A stretch of DNA of 64,000 nucleotides. It comes from Massilia antarctica. Its GTDB lineage: Bacteria > Pseudomonadota > Gammaproteobacteria > Burkholderiales > Burkholderiaceae_D. The notes under the pieces were generated by a model. It did no database searches. It was not told where the DNA came from and saw nothing but the letters and a program-made list of their open reading frames with translations. The position numbers were made by a program, and so were the translations under genes. The stretch spans positions 1,488,001 to 1,552,000 of the forward strand of contig NZ_CP065053.1 in NCBI RefSeq assembly GCF_015689335.1. The letters run 5' to 3'. Shown one piece after another: positions 44,380 through 54,710 of this stretch (its first letter is position 1; every line of letters begins with the position of its first letter).

Positions 44380-45015
44380 ATGATGCGACTCATTTCCAGA
44401 ACGATGCTGCTGGTCGCGCTGGGCGGCTGCGGCGGCGACGACAAACCGCCACCGGCGGCACCGCAGGCGCTGCCGCTGGCGGCCGCCGCGCCGGTGCCCG
44501 AGCCGGTGCGGCCCGCGCCAGCGCCCCCATCCGCGCCCGCCCGCGCAGCGCCGCCACCGAGCGCGCCGCCACCGAACGACATCGCCCAGCTGCGCCAGGA
44601 AGTGGCCAGCCTGCGGCGCGAGGTGGCCGATCTGCGCATGCTATTGACGCGCGCACCCATGGCCGCGGCGCCGGCCCCCTTGGCAGCGCCGCAGGTGGCC
44701 GAGACGTCGACGGTGGCGCCGTCCGAAACCATGTTCCGTGCCGAGCAGACGGATCCGGCGTGGAGCACGTATGCGACGTCGGCCGTGCGCGCCGCGCTGG
44801 CGCGTGCCAATGCCGGGCTCGAATCGCAGGTGCGGCGGCTCGAATGCCGGACCAAGACCTGCCGCGTCGAAATCAATCCGACGAGTGCCGATCTGCTGGA
44901 AAGTTCCATGGCGGCCGTGCTGGCCAATGTGGCGGCGGCGATACCGAATATGACGGCCACCCAGGTGGGCAGCGATGATGGCAGCGAGGCGACGGTGCTG
45001 TACCTGACGCGCTAG
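44380..45015 (+). CDS. hypothetical lipoprotein with coiled coil
   Basis: 211 residues. Lipobox LGGC near residue 16, then a long Pro/Ala linker, a short coiled coil (LRQEVASLRREVADLRMLL) and a C-terminal globular region (FRAEQTDPAWSTYATSAVRA, RLECRTKTCRVEINPTSADL). The C-terminal part resembles small periplasmic domains found in bacterial lipoproteins; the function is unknown. The translation start at 44380 follows GGGGAAG. The gene ends just before a large composite repeat. Confidence 0.6.
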   Translation: MMRLISRTMLLVALGGCGGDDKPPPAAPQALPLAAAAPVPEPVRPAPAPPSAPARAAPPPSAPPPNDIAQLRQEVASLRREVADLRMLLTRAPMAAAPAPLAAPQVAETSTVAPSETMFRAEQTDPAWSTYATSAVRAALARANAGLESQVRRLECRTKTCRVEINPTSADLLESSMAAVLANVAAAIPNMTATQVGSDDGSEATVLYLTR

Positions 45016-45080
45016 GCCGTGTCTGATTGAATCGAAGGGAAAACCGCAATTGTTCCGTCGTTCCTGGCACTGCCAGAAAC

Positions 45081-45331
45081 GACTTCCCGCGCAGCCTCCA
45101 GTTTCAAGGAAACTCCTCAAATCTCTTGGAACTGTGCAAGCTCAGAGGCCGGTGCCAAATGGCGTTAACTTAAGCTCCGTCTTTCCCGCGCAGGCGGGAA
45201 TCCATAGCACCTTCGCTCAGTTAAGGTGCTATGGGTTCCCGCCTACGCGGGAACGACGGTTTTGACGCCTGTGGCCGCAAAGCTGCGTAACTTAGCGGCA
45301 AAGGCTAGTTCCTGGAGAGGCGGGAACGACG
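45081..45331 (+). repeat. composite dispersed element, copy A
   Basis: About 250 bp that match, base for base over most of their length and in opposite orientation, 63188-63438. Parts in order: half REP (45083-45093), a unique segment with AAACTCCTCAAATCTC, the full palindromic REP pair (45177-45259), a unique segment with CGCAAAGCTGC and TTAGCGGCAAAG, and a second half REP (TTCCTGGAGAGGCGGGAA). No ORF of interest. It occupies the 404-bp gap between a lipoprotein gene and tatC. Confidence 0.85.
45177..45259. repeat. palindromic REP pair, copy 2 (centre of composite element A)
   Basis: Two opposed hairpins with core TTCCCGCGCAGGCGGGAA and TTCCCGCCTACGCGGGAA, and inner complementary sequence ATAGCACC...GGTGCTAT, which lengthens the foldback. 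Confidence 0.85.
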
Positions 45332-45419
45332 AACTAACGGTATCGAAATGGAATCTGTTCGCGCCGATTAGCCAAACACACCCTAGCCCAGCCTTGGCGC
45401 GCCGCCCGGCCGGTGGCTG

Positions 45420-46175
45420 TTACACCGGCTCTTCCGGTGCCTGGGTGGCGCGCACGAAGGCCGGCGCCACCAGCAGGCCCAGCTCGAACAGCAACCACAT
45501 CGGTATGGCCAGGGCCAGCTGGCTGACCACGTCCGGCGGCGTGACGATGGCCGCGATCACGAAGGCGCCGACGATGGCGTAGGGGCGCACTTCCTTGAGC
45601 TTTTCCACGCTGACGATCCCCATGCGCACCAAAATCACCACCACCACCGGCACCTCGAAGGTGGCGCCGAAGGCCAGGCACATGGACATGACGAAATCGA
45701 GATAGTTCTCGATATCGGGCGTGACCGCGATCGAGGTGGGGGAAAAGTCGGAAATGAACTTGAACACGCGCCCGAACACGAAGAAGTAGCAGAACGCCAC
45801 GCCGCTCATGAACAGGAACGAGGACGACACCACCAGCGGCAACACCAGGCGTTTTTCGTGCTGGTACAGGCCGGGGGCGACGAAGGCCCAGACCTGGTAG
45901 AACACCCACGGCAGCGCCAGGATCAAGGACAGCACCAGGGTCACCTTCATCGGCACCAGGAAGGGTGAAATGACGCCGGTGGCGATCATCTTCGAGCCGA
46001 CCGGCAGCGAGGCGATCATCGGCGCGGCGATGATGTCGTAGATATGGGAGGGCCCGGGCCAGATCATCAGCGCGGCGCAGATGATGGCGACCCCGATGGT
46101 GGCCTTGACCAGGCGGTCGCGCAACTCGACCAGATGAGAGATAAAGGTCTCTTCGCCCGCAGCTTTATCTGTCAT
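45420..46175 (-). CDS. tatC: Tat translocase subunit TatC
   Basis: 251 residues with six predicted membrane helices. The family features are FISHLVELRDRL near the N terminus and the FxFVFGxxFKF region with the conserved charged residues (YQVWAFVAPGLYQHEKR). TatC binds twin-arginine signal peptides and forms the receptor part of the Tat exporter. Its ATG at 46175 follows directly on the tatB stop (no gap), so the two are coupled. Confidence 0.97.
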   Translation of the reverse strand: MTDKAAGEETFISHLVELRDRLVKATIGVAIICAALMIWPGPSHIYDIIAAPMIASLPVGSKMIATGVISPFLVPMKVTLVLSLILALPWVFYQVWAFVAPGLYQHEKRLVLPLVVSSSFLFMSGVAFCYFFVFGRVFKFISDFSPTSIAVTPDIENYLDFVMSMCLAFGATFEVPVVVVILVRMGIVSVEKLKEVRPYAIVGAFVIAAIVTPPDVVSQLALAIPMWLLFELGLLVAPAFVRATQAPEEPV

Positions 46176-46661
46176 TTAAAAGAACGAAGAAGTAGTGGAG
46201 GAACGCGGGCGGAATTTTTTCACGCGCGCGGCACCCGACATGATGTGGGCCTTGCCGCCGTGCCGCTGCTTGTACCAGCCCGGCACCGCCGAGTTGCGCA
46301 CCAGCTTCTTGCGGCGGAAATCGCGCGCCTTGCGCTCCAGGTCGCTCATGGTCGCGCTCGGCGCCGTTGACGAAGGCAGGTCGCGCCAGGCGGCATCGAC
46401 GTCGTCGATGTTCTGGGCGATGGTGTTTTCCACGCTATCCTTGATCGATTGCGCCGTTTCCTGCACTTCCTTTTGCAGGTTGCGCAGTTCGTCGAGCTCG
46501 ATCTCGCGGCTCACCTCGGACTTGACGTCGTGCAGGTAGCGCTGGGCGCGGCCGTACAGGGTCCCCGCCATGCGCGCCACCCTGGGCAGCTTTTCAGGGC
46601 CGATGACAACAAGTGCAACCACGCCAATGATGGCGAGTTTAGAAAGTCCAAGATCGATCAT
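46176..46661 (-). CDS. tatB: Tat translocase subunit TatB
   Basis: 161 residues: a single N-terminal transmembrane helix (SKLAIIGVVALVVIGPEKLP, containing the family GPEKLP), an amphipathic helix and a charged tail. TatB partners TatC in recognising folded Tat substrates. It lies 48 bp from tatA and abuts tatC. Confidence 0.96.
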   Translation of the reverse strand: MIDLGLSKLAIIGVVALVVIGPEKLPRVARMAGTLYGRAQRYLHDVKSEVSREIELDELRNLQKEVQETAQSIKDSVENTIAQNIDDVDAAWRDLPSSTAPSATMSDLERKARDFRRKKLVRNSAVPGWYKQRHGGKAHIMSGAARVKKFRPRSSTTSSFF

Positions 46662-46709
46662 GGCGTCTGGAAGTATCTGTCAGCGGGCGTGCGCGGGCAC
46701 GCATGCCGG

Positions 46710-46931
46710 TCAGAACTTCGTTTTCTCTTTCGCTTCGGCGTCGATGGTGGTCTTGTCCACTACCTGGCCGGGCGTGGCCGGCTTGTCATCCTCGCCGCGC
46801 ACGCCATCCTTGAAGCCCTTGACGGCCTTGCCGATATCACCACCCATGTTGCCGAGTTTCTTGGTTCCGAAAACCAATACAACGACAAGCAACACGATCA
46901 GCCAATGCCAAACACTCAGTCCACCCATCAT
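46710..46931 (-). CDS. tatA: Tat translocase subunit TatA
   Basis: 73 residues. The N-terminal hydrophobic helix ([20 protein letters not shown]) is followed by [20 protein letters not shown], the TatA amphipathic-helix pattern. TatA multimers form the protein-conducting element. First gene of tatABC in this orientation. Confidence 0.96.
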   Translation of the reverse strand: MMGGLSVWHWLIVLLVVVLVFGTKKLGNMGGDIGKAVKGFKDGVRGEDDKPATPGQVVDKTTIDAEAKEKTKF

Positions 46932-47015
46932 TTTCTCCTCGCGAGGCGCACGCGCCCGAATTCGTGAAAGCTTACGCCGGTATTCTACGCGATGCCGGGG
47001 TTTCCTGTCTCATTG

Positions 47016-47387
47016 TCAGCGCTGGCCCGGCCACGGGCGCGGACCGCCGTACATGTGCAGGTGCAGGTGGTAGACCTCCTGGCCGCCGTCCGGACCGCTG
47101 TTGATGAGGGTCTTGTAGCCGCCGCCCGGCTTGCCGTCGAGGTCGTAGCTCACTTCGCAGCCATGCTCCCTGGCCAGCTTGGGCGCCAGCGCCAGCATCT
47201 TGCCGAGCAGCGCGACATGGGTTTCGTTGCACTCGGACAAAGTTGCCACGTGCAGCTTGGGAATGACCAGCAGATGCACCGGCGCGGCCGGATGGATATC
47301 CTTGAATGCCAGCAACTCTTCATCTTCATAGACTATGCTCGAAGGAATTTGCTTGGCAGCGATTTTGCAAAACAGGCAGTCGGTCAT
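47016..47387 (-). CDS. HIT family nucleotide-binding protein (HinT-like)
   Basis: 123 residues with the histidine triad HLHLHMYGG near the C terminus and the CLFCKIAAKQIPS zinc-like start. HinT-type proteins hydrolyse adenosine phosphoramidates. In many betaproteobacteria the gene sits between hisE and tatA, as here; co-transcription with the his genes is likely (38 bp to hisE). Confidence 0.93.
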   Translation of the reverse strand: MTDCLFCKIAAKQIPSSIVYEDEELLAFKDIHPAAPVHLLVIPKLHVATLSECNETHVALLGKMLALAPKLAREHGCEVSYDLDGKPGGGYKTLINSGPDGGQEVYHLHLHMYGGPRPWPGQR

Positions 47388-47425
47388 GGATGGTTTCCGT
47401 CGTATTGGAGGGTTGCTTGAGCGCT

Positions 47426-47764
47426 TCAGCCCGGGCGGGCGGCTTTTTCGGCGAGGCCGGACAAGCCTTCGCGGCGCGCCAGTTCATCGAGCACCTGCTG
47501 CGGGGACAGGTCGAACCTGGCCAGCAGCACCAGCGAATGGAACCACAGATCGGCGCATTCGTACAGCACCTTGGCGCTATCGCCATCGACCCGCGCATCC
47601 TTGGCGGCCATCACCAGCTCGGTGGCTTCCTCGCCGATTTTCTTGAGGATCGCATCGTCGCCCTTGGAAAACAGGCGCGAGACGTAAGACGTGGCAGGAT
47701 CGCCCCCGTTTTCCAGCTTGCGCGCTTCGATCGTTTGCGCCACGCGGGCGAGGGTCTGGCTCAT
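47426..47764 (-). CDS. hisE: phosphoribosyl-ATP pyrophosphatase
   Basis: 112 residues, second step of histidine synthesis (PR-ATP to PR-AMP). The conserved [16 protein letters not shown] motif with acidic metal ligands is present. Its ATG at 47764 overlaps the hisI stop as ATGA; translation is coupled. The longer in-frame extension upstream is not used. Confidence 0.95.
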   Translation of the reverse strand: MSQTLARVAQTIEARKLENGGDPATSYVSRLFSKGDDAILKKIGEEATELVMAAKDARVDGDSAKVLYECADLWFHSLVLLARFDLSPQQVLDELARREGLSGLAEKAARPG

Positions 47765-48210
47765 GGTGTGTTCTTCTTGGGATTGGTGTAAATCGTTTCC
47801 GGGTCTTGCAGCACCGGATCGGCGACCTGCCAGTCGCCGCTTTTGGCGTCGCCGTCGAACTTCTGGAAGAAGCAGGAATGGCGCCCGGTATGGCAGGCGA
47901 TGGCGCCGACCTGCTCGATCTTGAGCAGGATCACGTCTTCGTCGCAGTCGAGGCGGATTTCGCGCACCTTCTGGATGTGGCCCGACTCTTCGCCCTTGTG
48001 CCACAGCTTCTTGCGCGAACGGCTCCAGTACACCGCCTCGCCCAGTTCCACCGTGCGCGCCAGCGCGTCGCGGTTCATCCAGGCGAACATCAGCACATCG
48101 TTCGAACCGGCTTCCTGGGCGATCACCGGCACCAGGCCGTTCTCGTCCCACTTGACCTTTTTCAGCCAGCTGAAATTGGCCGCACTACTTGTTACGGCAG
48201 GCATGATCAT
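47761..48210 (-). CDS. hisI: phosphoribosyl-AMP cyclohydrolase
   Basis: 149 residues. Zinc ligands in HTGRHSC and metal-binding [10 protein letters not shown] are conserved. It opens the PR-AMP ring, the third step of histidine synthesis. HisI and HisE are separate genes here, not fused. ATG 48210 is chosen, GGAG at 9 bp; ATG 48204 is an alternative. The stop of hisF is 6 bp upstream. Confidence 0.94.
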   Translation of the reverse strand: MIMPAVTSSAANFSWLKKVKWDENGLVPVIAQEAGSNDVLMFAWMNRDALARTVELGEAVYWSRSRKKLWHKGEESGHIQKVREIRLDCDEDVILLKIEQVGAIACHTGRHSCFFQKFDGDAKSGDWQVADPVLQDPETIYTNPKKNTP

Positions 48211-48216
48211 ATTGGT

Positions 48217-48978
48217 CTACTCCAAACGCATGGGAATGCCCTGCGCGGCCATGAAGCGCTTGGCTTCGCCGACCGTGTGCTGCCCATAGTGAAAAATACT
48301 GGCTGCCAGGACCGCATCGGCCTTGCCGATCTTGATGCCGTCGGCCAGGTCCTGCAGGCCGCCCACGCCGCCGGATGCAATCACGGGAATGCCGATCGCG
48401 TTCGACACGGCGGCCGTCAGTCCCAGGTCGAACCCGGACTTGGTGCCGTCGCGGTCCATGCTGGTGAGGAGAATCTCGCCGGCGCCCAGGCGCTCCATGT
48501 TGATCGCCCATGCGACCGCATCGAGGCCGGTGGCACGCCGTCCGCCGTGGGTGAACACTTCCCACTTGCCGGGCGCGGTCTGCTTGGCGTCGATGGCCAC
48601 CACGATGCATTGCGCGCCGTGCTTTTGCGAAGCCTCGAACACCAGGTCGGGATTGGTCACGGCCGAGGAATTCATGCTGACCTTGTCGGCGCCGGCATTG
48701 AGCAGGCGCCGCACGTCCTCGACCTTGCGCACGCCGCCACCGACGGTGAGCGGAATGAACACGGTGGAGGCCACCGCTTCGATGATATGCAAAATCAGGT
48801 CGCGCTCGTCGGAGGAAGCCGTGATGTCGAGGAAAGTGATCTCGTCGGCGCCCTGCTCATCGTAGCGGCGCGCGATTTCGACCGGGTCGCCGGCGTCGCG
48901 CAGCTCGGTGAAATTGACGCCCTTGACGACGCGCCCGCCGGTCACGTCGAGGCAGGGAATGATGCGTTTTGCGAGCAT
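48217..48978 (-). CDS. hisF: imidazole glycerol phosphate synthase, cyclase subunit
   Basis: 253 residues, (beta/alpha)8 barrel. N-terminal [15 protein letters not shown] contains the first catalytic aspartate and AIDAKQ the second; phosphate-binding GGGVR and SGGVGG are present. HisF with HisH makes IGP and AICAR. Start ATG 48978 matches family length; 16 bp from hisA. Confidence 0.96.
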   Translation of the reverse strand: MLAKRIIPCLDVTGGRVVKGVNFTELRDAGDPVEIARRYDEQGADEITFLDITASSDERDLILHIIEAVASTVFIPLTVGGGVRKVEDVRRLLNAGADKVSMNSSAVTNPDLVFEASQKHGAQCIVVAIDAKQTAPGKWEVFTHGGRRATGLDAVAWAINMERLGAGEILLTSMDRDGTKSGFDLGLTAAVSNAIGIPVIASGGVGGLQDLADGIKIGKADAVLAASIFHYGQHTVGEAKRFMAAQGIPMRLE

Positions 48979-48994
48979 GGTATGTTCTTCCGGC

Positions 48995-49771
48995 TTACGC
49001 CGGATCGCCTTCGGTAAGTTCATCGGCGCGCAACTGGGCCTGGGCCAGGTTGATCGTGCCCTCGTAGATCGAACGGCCGCAGATCACGCCCTCGATGCCC
49101 TCTTCCTGCACCGCGCACAGGGCTTCGACGTCGCCCAGGTTGTGCAGGCCGCCGGAAGCGATGATCGGAATGCGCACGGCCTGGGCCAGCTTGACGGTCG
49201 CTTCGATGTTGATACCGCCCATCATGCCGTCGCGGCCGATGTCGGTGTAGATGATCGCTTCGACGCCGTAGGCTTCGAACTTGGTGGCCAGGTCGATCAC
49301 TTCGTGGCCGCTCATCTTGCTCCAGCCATCGGTGGCGACCTTGCCATCCTTGGCATCCAGGCCGACGATGATGTGGCCGGGGAAGGCGCCGCAGGCATCG
49401 TGCAGGAAGCCGGGATTTTTCACGGCGGCGGTGCCGACGATGATGTAGGTGATGCCGTCGTCGAGATAGCGCTCGATGGTGTCGAGATCGCGGATGCCGC
49501 CGCCCAGCTGGACGGGGATCTCGTCGATATCGTTATCGACGGCGAATTCCTGCACCACCTGCAGGATGGATTTGACGGCGGCTTCGTTTTTCGGCTTGCC
49601 GGCAAAGGCGCCGTTCAAGTCCACCAGGTGCAGGCGGCGCGCGCCCTGCTTGAGCCAGTGCAGCGCCATTTCGGCGGGGTCTTCGGAGAAGACGGTGGCA
49701 AGTTCCATATCGCCCTGTTTGAGGCGAACGCAGTGACCGTCTTTCAGGTCGATGGCAGGAATGAGCAGCAT
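48995..49771 (-). CDS. hisA: ProFAR isomerase
   Basis: 258 residues, (beta/alpha)8 barrel paralogous to HisF. The catalytic aspartate is in [16 protein letters not shown] and the second one in [11 protein letters not shown]. It isomerises the ProFAR intermediate. A short acidic tail extends the C terminus compared with the usual 245 residues. Start at ATG 49771; an upstream frame through the hisH-hisA gap is not family-like. Confidence 0.95.
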   Translation of the reverse strand: MLLIPAIDLKDGHCVRLKQGDMELATVFSEDPAEMALHWLKQGARRLHLVDLNGAFAGKPKNEAAVKSILQVVQEFAVDNDIDEIPVQLGGGIRDLDTIERYLDDGITYIIVGTAAVKNPGFLHDACGAFPGHIIVGLDAKDGKVATDGWSKMSGHEVIDLATKFEAYGVEAIIYTDIGRDGMMGGINIEATVKLAQAVRIPIIASGGLHNLGDVEALCAVQEEGIEGVICGRSIYEGTINLAQAQLRADELTEGDPA

Positions 49772-49826
49772 GATCGGTTTTCGCTTATCGCTTGGTTGGG
49801 TGGGTGACGGGGTGATTCGATGACAG

Positions 49827-50465
49827 TCAAGGATTCCAGTGAACGAAGTTCTTGTACAGCTGCAGCCCCGCGCCGGCGCTTTTCTCCGGGTGGAACTGGG
49901 TCGCGAAGATATTATCGCGGGCCACGGCGCAACAGAACGGCGCGCCGTAATCGGTTTCGCCGGCGGTGAGGCTGGTGTCGTCGGGCTGGACATAGTAGCT
50001 GTGCACGAAATAGAAGTAGCTATCGTCGAGGATACCCTGCCACAGCGGATGCTGGCGCACTTGTTTCACGCGGTTCCAGCCCATCTGCGGCACCTTGAAG
50101 CGCGAGCCGTCCGGCTGCAGGCGGCCATCGAGCTGGAAGCGCACCACTTTGCCGGGCAACAGGCCCAGGCCGGGGGTGTCGGCTTCCTCGCTCACGTCGA
50201 ACAGCATCTGTTCGCCGACGCACACACCCATCACGGGACGGGTCTTGGCGGCGCGCAGCAGGGCTTCCTCGACGCCGGACTGGCGCAGGCTGGCCATGCA
50301 GTCGCGCATGGCGCCCTGGCCGGGCAGGACGATCCGGTCGGCCGAATCGATATCGGCGACGTCGCCGGAAATGAGTACTTCGGCTTCGGGAGCGATCGCG
50401 CGCAGGGCTTGCGCCACCGAGCGCAGATTGCCCATGCCGTAGTCAACCACAACAATTTTATTCAT
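49827..50465 (-). CDS. hisH: imidazole glycerol phosphate synthase, glutamine amidotransferase subunit
   Basis: 212 residues, class I glutamine amidotransferase. Catalytic Cys in [11 protein letters not shown], His and Glu in FHPEKS. It delivers ammonia to HisF. It lies between hisB and hisA; hisB is separated by 171 bp carrying a REP pair. Confidence 0.95.
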   Translation of the reverse strand: MNKIVVVDYGMGNLRSVAQALRAIAPEAEVLISGDVADIDSADRIVLPGQGAMRDCMASLRQSGVEEALLRAAKTRPVMGVCVGEQMLFDVSEEADTPGLGLLPGKVVRFQLDGRLQPDGSRFKVPQMGWNRVKQVRQHPLWQGILDDSYFYFVHSYYVQPDDTSLTAGETDYGAPFCCAVARDNIFATQFHPEKSAGAGLQLYKNFVHWNP

Positions 50466-50520
50466 AGCAATTCAGGTTTTTTGTGAAGAACGGGCATTAG
50501 CCGCCGGCTTCACCACACCA

Positions 50521-50602
50521 CCGTCTTCCCCGCGCAGGCGGGGATCCAGAACACCTTGGCGAATAGAAGGTGCTATGGGTTCCCGCCTGCGCGGGAACGA
50601 CG
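50521..50602. repeat. palindromic REP pair, copy 3
   Basis: Opposed hairpins in the hisH-hisB gap, with core CCCCGCGCAGGCGGGG and its partner TTCCCGCCTGCGCGGGAA and AACACCTT...AAGGTG inner complementarity. The repeat sits inside the histidine operon; read on the minus strand it may modulate transcript stability. That is inference. Confidence 0.85.
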
Positions 50603-50636
50603 GAGATAGCGGCAGGAACATGCACCAGTGCTAGGG

Positions 50637-51227
50637 TTACAGACTACCCTTGGTCGAAGGAATCGTCCCGGCCGAACGCGCATCGAGTTCCGCAGCCATG
50701 CGCAGCGCGCGGCCGAAGGCCTTGAACACGGTTTCGCACTGGTGGTGGGCGTTCTCGCCACGCAGGTTATCGATATGCAGCGACACCAGCGCGTGGTTCA
50801 CGAAGCCCTGGAAAAATTCATGCGCCAGGTCGACATCGAAACTGCCGATCATCGAGCGCTTCCACGGCACGTGCATTTCCAGGCCCGGACGGCCGGAAAA
50901 ATCGATCACCACGCGCGACAGCGCTTCGTCCAGCGGCACATAGGCGTGGCCGTAACGGCGGATGCCCTTCTTGTCGCCGATCGCCTTGGCCACCGCCATG
51001 CCGAGCGTGATGCCGGTGTCTTCCACCGTGTGGTGGGCGTCGATATGCAGGTCGCCCACGCATTCGATATCGAGGTCGATCAGGCCGTGGCGGGCGATCT
51101 GGTCGAGCATGTGGTCGAGAAAAGGCACGCCCGTATTGAGCTTTTGCTGGCCGGTGCCATCAAGGTTGATCGCGACGCGGATTTGCGTCTCGTTGGTGTT
51201 GCGCGTTATGTCTGCGGTGCGGGTCAT
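50637..51227 (-). CDS. hisB: imidazoleglycerol-phosphate dehydratase
   Basis: 196 residues, single-domain dehydratase (no HisN-type phosphatase fusion). Mn-binding motifs [22 protein letters not shown] and the C-terminal [11 protein letters not shown] repeat are present. Start ATG 51227 is preceded by GGGAG-like sequence in the hisC gap of 11 bp. Confidence 0.95.
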   Translation of the reverse strand: MTRTADITRNTNETQIRVAINLDGTGQQKLNTGVPFLDHMLDQIARHGLIDLDIECVGDLHIDAHHTVEDTGITLGMAVAKAIGDKKGIRRYGHAYVPLDEALSRVVIDFSGRPGLEMHVPWKRSMIGSFDVDLAHEFFQGFVNHALVSLHIDNLRGENAHHQCETVFKAFGRALRMAAELDARSAGTIPSTKGSL

Positions 51228-51238
51228 GGGAGGCTCGG

Positions 51239-52333
51239 TTAGTGCGAAGTCAGCGATGCCTTGATGGCATCCAGGAAAACAGCATTTTCTTCAGGTGTAC
51301 TCACGGTCACGCGGATGCATCCGCCCAATCCGTTTATTTTACTCACATTTTTAACCATGACCTTGTCGGCGGCGAGGCGTGCGCATGACGCATCGACATC
51401 GGGCAGACGCACCAGCAGGAAATTGGCGGCCGACGGAAAGACGGTCACGCCGGGCAGCGCGGCCAGGTCGGCCGCCAGCTGTTCGCGCGCGGCAATGAGC
51501 AAGCTAGCCTGGTCGTTCAGCACCTCCAGGTGATCGAGCGCGAATTCGGCGGCGATCTGGGTGAGCACATTGATGTTGTAAGGCGGGCGCACTTTTTCGA
51601 ACTGCGCCAGGAGTTTGGGTGCGGCCGTCATGTAACCGAGGCGGATGCCGGCCAGGCCCAGTTTCGAGACGGTGCGCATGACGACCATGTTCTCGAACTC
51701 GGGCAGGCGCTCCATGAAGGAGGTGCGCGCGAACGGGCCGTAGGCTTCGTCGACGACGACGATGCCGCTGTTGCCCACGGTCTGGATGATCTCGACCATC
51801 TCGGCCGGGTCGAACAGGGTGCCGGTCGGGTTGTTCGGGTAGGCCAGGAATACCAGGGCCGGCTTGTGCTCGGCGATGTTGGCGAGCATGGTGGCTTTGT
51901 CGAGCGTCATGTCGGCGCACAGCGGCACCCCGACGAAGTCCGCCCCGGCCAGCATGGCGGAGCGCGAGAACATCACGAAGCCGGGCGTGGGCGCCAGGAT
52001 CACGGGACGGCGCGCGCCGCCCGAGACGGCGGTGGCCATGATCGAGATCAGTTCATCGGAGCCGTTGCCGAGGATAACGTCGTAGCCGTCCGGGACACCG
52101 AGACGCGCGCAGATCTTGTGTTTGAGCGTGGCGTTGCTAGGCAGCGGATAGCGGTTCAGGACCGCGGCGGCCATGCGATGGCCCAGTTCTTCGCGCAGGT
52201 GGGCAGGCAGCGAGTACGGGTTCTCCATCGCGTCGAGTTTGATGTAGCCGTCGGCGTCGGGGACGACGTAGGCCTGGTCGGCCTGGATCTCGGGACGGAT
52301 CGTGTTGGCGATCAGCGTGTCGATGAAACTCAT
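51239..52333 (-). CDS. hisC: histidinol-phosphate aminotransferase
   Basis: 364 residues, class I/II PLP-dependent aminotransferase. The PLP lysine is in [11 protein letters not shown], and the fold elements [11 protein letters not shown] and VVDEAYGPF are present. It transaminates imidazole acetol phosphate. It is 11 bp from hisB and separated from the upstream methyltransferase gene by 231 bp of repeats. Confidence 0.95.
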   Translation of the reverse strand: MSFIDTLIANTIRPEIQADQAYVVPDADGYIKLDAMENPYSLPAHLREELGHRMAAAVLNRYPLPSNATLKHKICARLGVPDGYDVILGNGSDELISIMATAVSGGARRPVILAPTPGFVMFSRSAMLAGADFVGVPLCADMTLDKATMLANIAEHKPALVFLAYPNNPTGTLFDPAEMVEIIQTVGNSGIVVVDEAYGPFARTSFMERLPEFENMVVMRTVSKLGLAGIRLGYMTAAPKLLAQFEKVRPPYNINVLTQIAAEFALDHLEVLNDQASLLIAAREQLAADLAALPGVTVFPSAANFLLVRLPDVDASCARLAADKVMVKNVSKINGLGGCIRVTVSTPEENAVFLDAIKASLTSH

Positions 52334-52403
52334 GCTGCTTTGCTCCTTGGTTGATAGGTTGCTGCAAATTGCCCGTCGTTCTTAGCTCCGTCGTTCTTAG
52401 CTC

Positions 52404-52505
52404 CGTCGTTCCCGCGAAGGCGCGAACCCAAGTCCGTACCGTAGCCGCTGGCGGCTCGACCAACTTGGGTTCCCGCCGAGTGCCGCCTTGGCGCGGGAAC
52501 GACGG
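52404..52505. repeat. palindromic REP pair, copy 4 with preceding 15-bp tandem repeats
   Basis: Opposed, somewhat degenerate REP arms between hisC and the methyltransferase gene (left core TTCCCGCGAAGGCGCGAA). Just before it, two 15-bp units CGTCGTTCTTAGCTC (52374-52388, 52389-52403) repeat the outer end of the REP, as if from slippage. Confidence 0.8.
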
Positions 52506-52564
52506 AGGTAGAGGCGGGAACGACAGCGCTGGTGCTGGCGGCGATGGTGGTAGTGGCAACGACG

Positions 52565-53380
52565 CTAAGCATTTTCAGCCTGCACAGTCTTCTTGGCCGG
52601 TTTGCGCTTCCGGACCATTTCCTGCTCCGGCGGCGACGCCAGTCGCGCTGCGATAATCTCGCAGTACGCGGCATTGAGTTCGAAACCGACAAAATTGCGC
52701 CCGCAGCGCTTGGCCGCCATGGCGGTGGTGCCGCTGCCCATGAACAAATCCATCACCACGCCATCCGGCGGGCACGATGCCTTGACCATGCGCTCGATGA
52801 TCTCGAGCGGCTTCTGGGTCGGATGATCCGCCCGCTCCGGATGTTCCTTGTGCAGGCGCGAGACGCTCCACAAATCCTTGGGGTTGTAGCCCACTTCCAG
52901 CCACTTGGCGCCCACGAAAATCGAGCGCGAACGGGCCTTCTTGGTCGCCGCGTCGTAGGGAATGCGCACCGCATCGAGGTCGAAGTAGTAATCCTTGCGG
53001 TTGACGAAGAAGCCGATCGTGTCGTGCACCGAACTGAAACTCCTCACGCTGCCGCCCATCGACGGCACCCGGCGGTCCCAGATAATCTCGTTCATCATCG
53101 TCATGCGCTGCTTGAGCATGACAAAAATTTCGGGCGAAAAGCGCCAGGTCAAAAAGATGTACAGGCTGCCGTTGGGCTTGAGCTTGGGCAGCGCCTTCGA
53201 AATCCATTGCTCGGTCCAGGCCAGGTAATCGGCCACGCTTTGCTGGTCGGAGTCGTTGCCGTAGTCCTTGCCGAGGTTATACGGCGGGTCGGTCAGAATC
53301 AGGTCGATGGAACCGTCCGGGATGCGCGCCAGTCCGGCCAAAGCATCCTCGCAAAATACCTGATTGAGCCAGTTGCTCAT
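52565..53380 (-). CDS. orphan DNA adenine (N6) methyltransferase, beta-class
   Basis: 271 residues. Motif IV DPPY at residues 31-34 precedes motif I FMGSGTT near residue 213, the beta-class order seen in CcrM-like and type II N6-adenine methylases. The sequence between includes [13 protein letters not shown], typical of DNA methylases. There is no CcrM-like C-terminal extension. No restriction nuclease is nearby, so it is likely an orphan enzyme; its target is unknown. Its start overlaps the hisD stop as ATGA, so it is translationally coupled to a histidine gene, and it sits in the middle of the his operon. Confidence 0.9.
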   Translation of the reverse strand: MSNWLNQVFCEDALAGLARIPDGSIDLILTDPPYNLGKDYGNDSDQQSVADYLAWTEQWISKALPKLKPNGSLYIFLTWRFSPEIFVMLKQRMTMMNEIIWDRRVPSMGGSVRSFSSVHDTIGFFVNRKDYYFDLDAVRIPYDAATKKARSRSIFVGAKWLEVGYNPKDLWSVSRLHKEHPERADHPTQKPLEIIERMVKASCPPDGVVMDLFMGSGTTAMAAKRCGRNFVGFELNAAYCEIIAARLASPPEQEMVRKRKPAKKTVQAENA

Positions 53381-54699
53381 TGCGCCGGTCGCAATCGCAG
53401 TTCGGCGCTGCGGGCGTGCGCCTGCAAGCCTTCGCCGTAGGCCAGTTCGGCCGCGACCTTGCCCAGCGTTTGCGCGCCCGCTTCGCTCACGAAAATGACG
53501 GAGGAACGCTTCTGGAAGTCGTACACGCCCAGCGGCGACGAAAAACGCGCGGTGCGCGAGGTCGGCAGCACATGGTTCGGGCCGCAGCAGTAGTCGCCCA
53601 GCGACTCGGACGAAAAGCGCCCGAGGAACATGGCGCCGGCGTGGCGGATGCGGTCGGCCCACTGCTGCGGGTCTTCGGCCGAGATTTCCAGGTGCTCGGC
53701 GGCGATGGCGTTGGCGATGTCGCACGCTTCCTGCATGTCGCGCACCTTGACCAGCGCGCCGCGGTCGGTCATCGAGGTGCGGATGGTGTCCGCGCGCGGC
53801 ATGGTCGGCAGCAGCTTGTGGATGCTCGCTTCAACCTTGGCGATATAGCCGGCGTCCGGGCACAGCATGATCGCCTGCGCCAGTTCGTCGTGCTCGGCCT
53901 GCGAAAACAGGTCCATCGCGACCCAGTCCGGGTCCGTGCTGCCGTCGCACAGCACCAGGATTTCGGACGGCCCGGCGATCATGTCGATGCCGACGGTGCC
54001 GAACACGCGCCGCTTGGCCGCGGCCACGTAGGCGTTGCCCGGGCCGACGATCTTGTCGACCGGGGCGATGGTGGCGGTGCCGTAGGCCAGCGCGCCGACT
54101 GCCTGGGCGCCGCCGATGGTGATCACGCGCGTGACGCCGGCAATCGCGGCGGCGGCCAGCACCATCTGGTTCTTCACGCCGTCCGGTGTCGGCACCACCA
54201 TGATGATCTCGGCCACGCCGGCCACCTTGGCCGGCACGGCGTTCATCAGCACCGACGAGGGATACGCGGCCTTGCCGCCCGGGACGTAGATGCCGACCCG
54301 GTCGAGCGGGGTGATTTTCTGGCCCAGCACCGTTCCATCGGGCTCGGTGTAGGTAAAGCCGCGCAGTTCTTCCTTTTGCCGCTCGTGGAAGACGCGAATC
54401 CGTTCGGCCGCCGTTTCCAGGGCCGTGCGCTGGGCTGCCGGCAGGGTCTCCAGCGCCGCCCGCAGTTCGGCTTGCGGCACGTCGAAGGCGGCCATGCTGG
54501 CGGCGCCGCCGGGAATGCGGTCGAATTTGTTGGTGTATTCGAGGACGGCGTCGTCGCCCCGGTGTTTGACATCATGCAGGATCGCCGCCACCGATTTTTC
54601 AATCGCTTCATCGGTGGACGCTTCGAAGGCCAGCAGGGTTTCGAGGCGTTGTTTGAAGTCCGGCTGGGCGGAGTCGAGGTGGCGGATCTGAATGGTCAT
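53377..54699 (-). CDS. hisD: histidinol dehydrogenase
   Basis: 440 residues. Signature features: the [20 protein letters not shown] segment, [10 protein letters not shown] and [11 protein letters not shown], with zinc ligands. The enzyme oxidises histidinol to histidine in two steps. Start ATG 54699 matches the family; the longer frame through hisG is discarded. 11 bp downstream of hisG; its stop overlaps the methyltransferase start. Confidence 0.96.
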   Translation of the reverse strand: MTIQIRHLDSAQPDFKQRLETLLAFEASTDEAIEKSVAAILHDVKHRGDDAVLEYTNKFDRIPGGAASMAAFDVPQAELRAALETLPAAQRTALETAAERIRVFHERQKEELRGFTYTEPDGTVLGQKITPLDRVGIYVPGGKAAYPSSVLMNAVPAKVAGVAEIIMVVPTPDGVKNQMVLAAAAIAGVTRVITIGGAQAVGALAYGTATIAPVDKIVGPGNAYVAAAKRRVFGTVGIDMIAGPSEILVLCDGSTDPDWVAMDLFSQAEHDELAQAIMLCPDAGYIAKVEASIHKLLPTMPRADTIRTSMTDRGALVKVRDMQEACDIANAIAAEHLEISAEDPQQWADRIRHAGAMFLGRFSSESLGDYCCGPNHVLPTSRTARFSSPLGVYDFQKRSSVIFVSEAGAQTLGKVAAELAYGEGLQAHARSAELRLRPAQ

Positions 54700-54710
54700 G
54701 GTTGTGTGAT

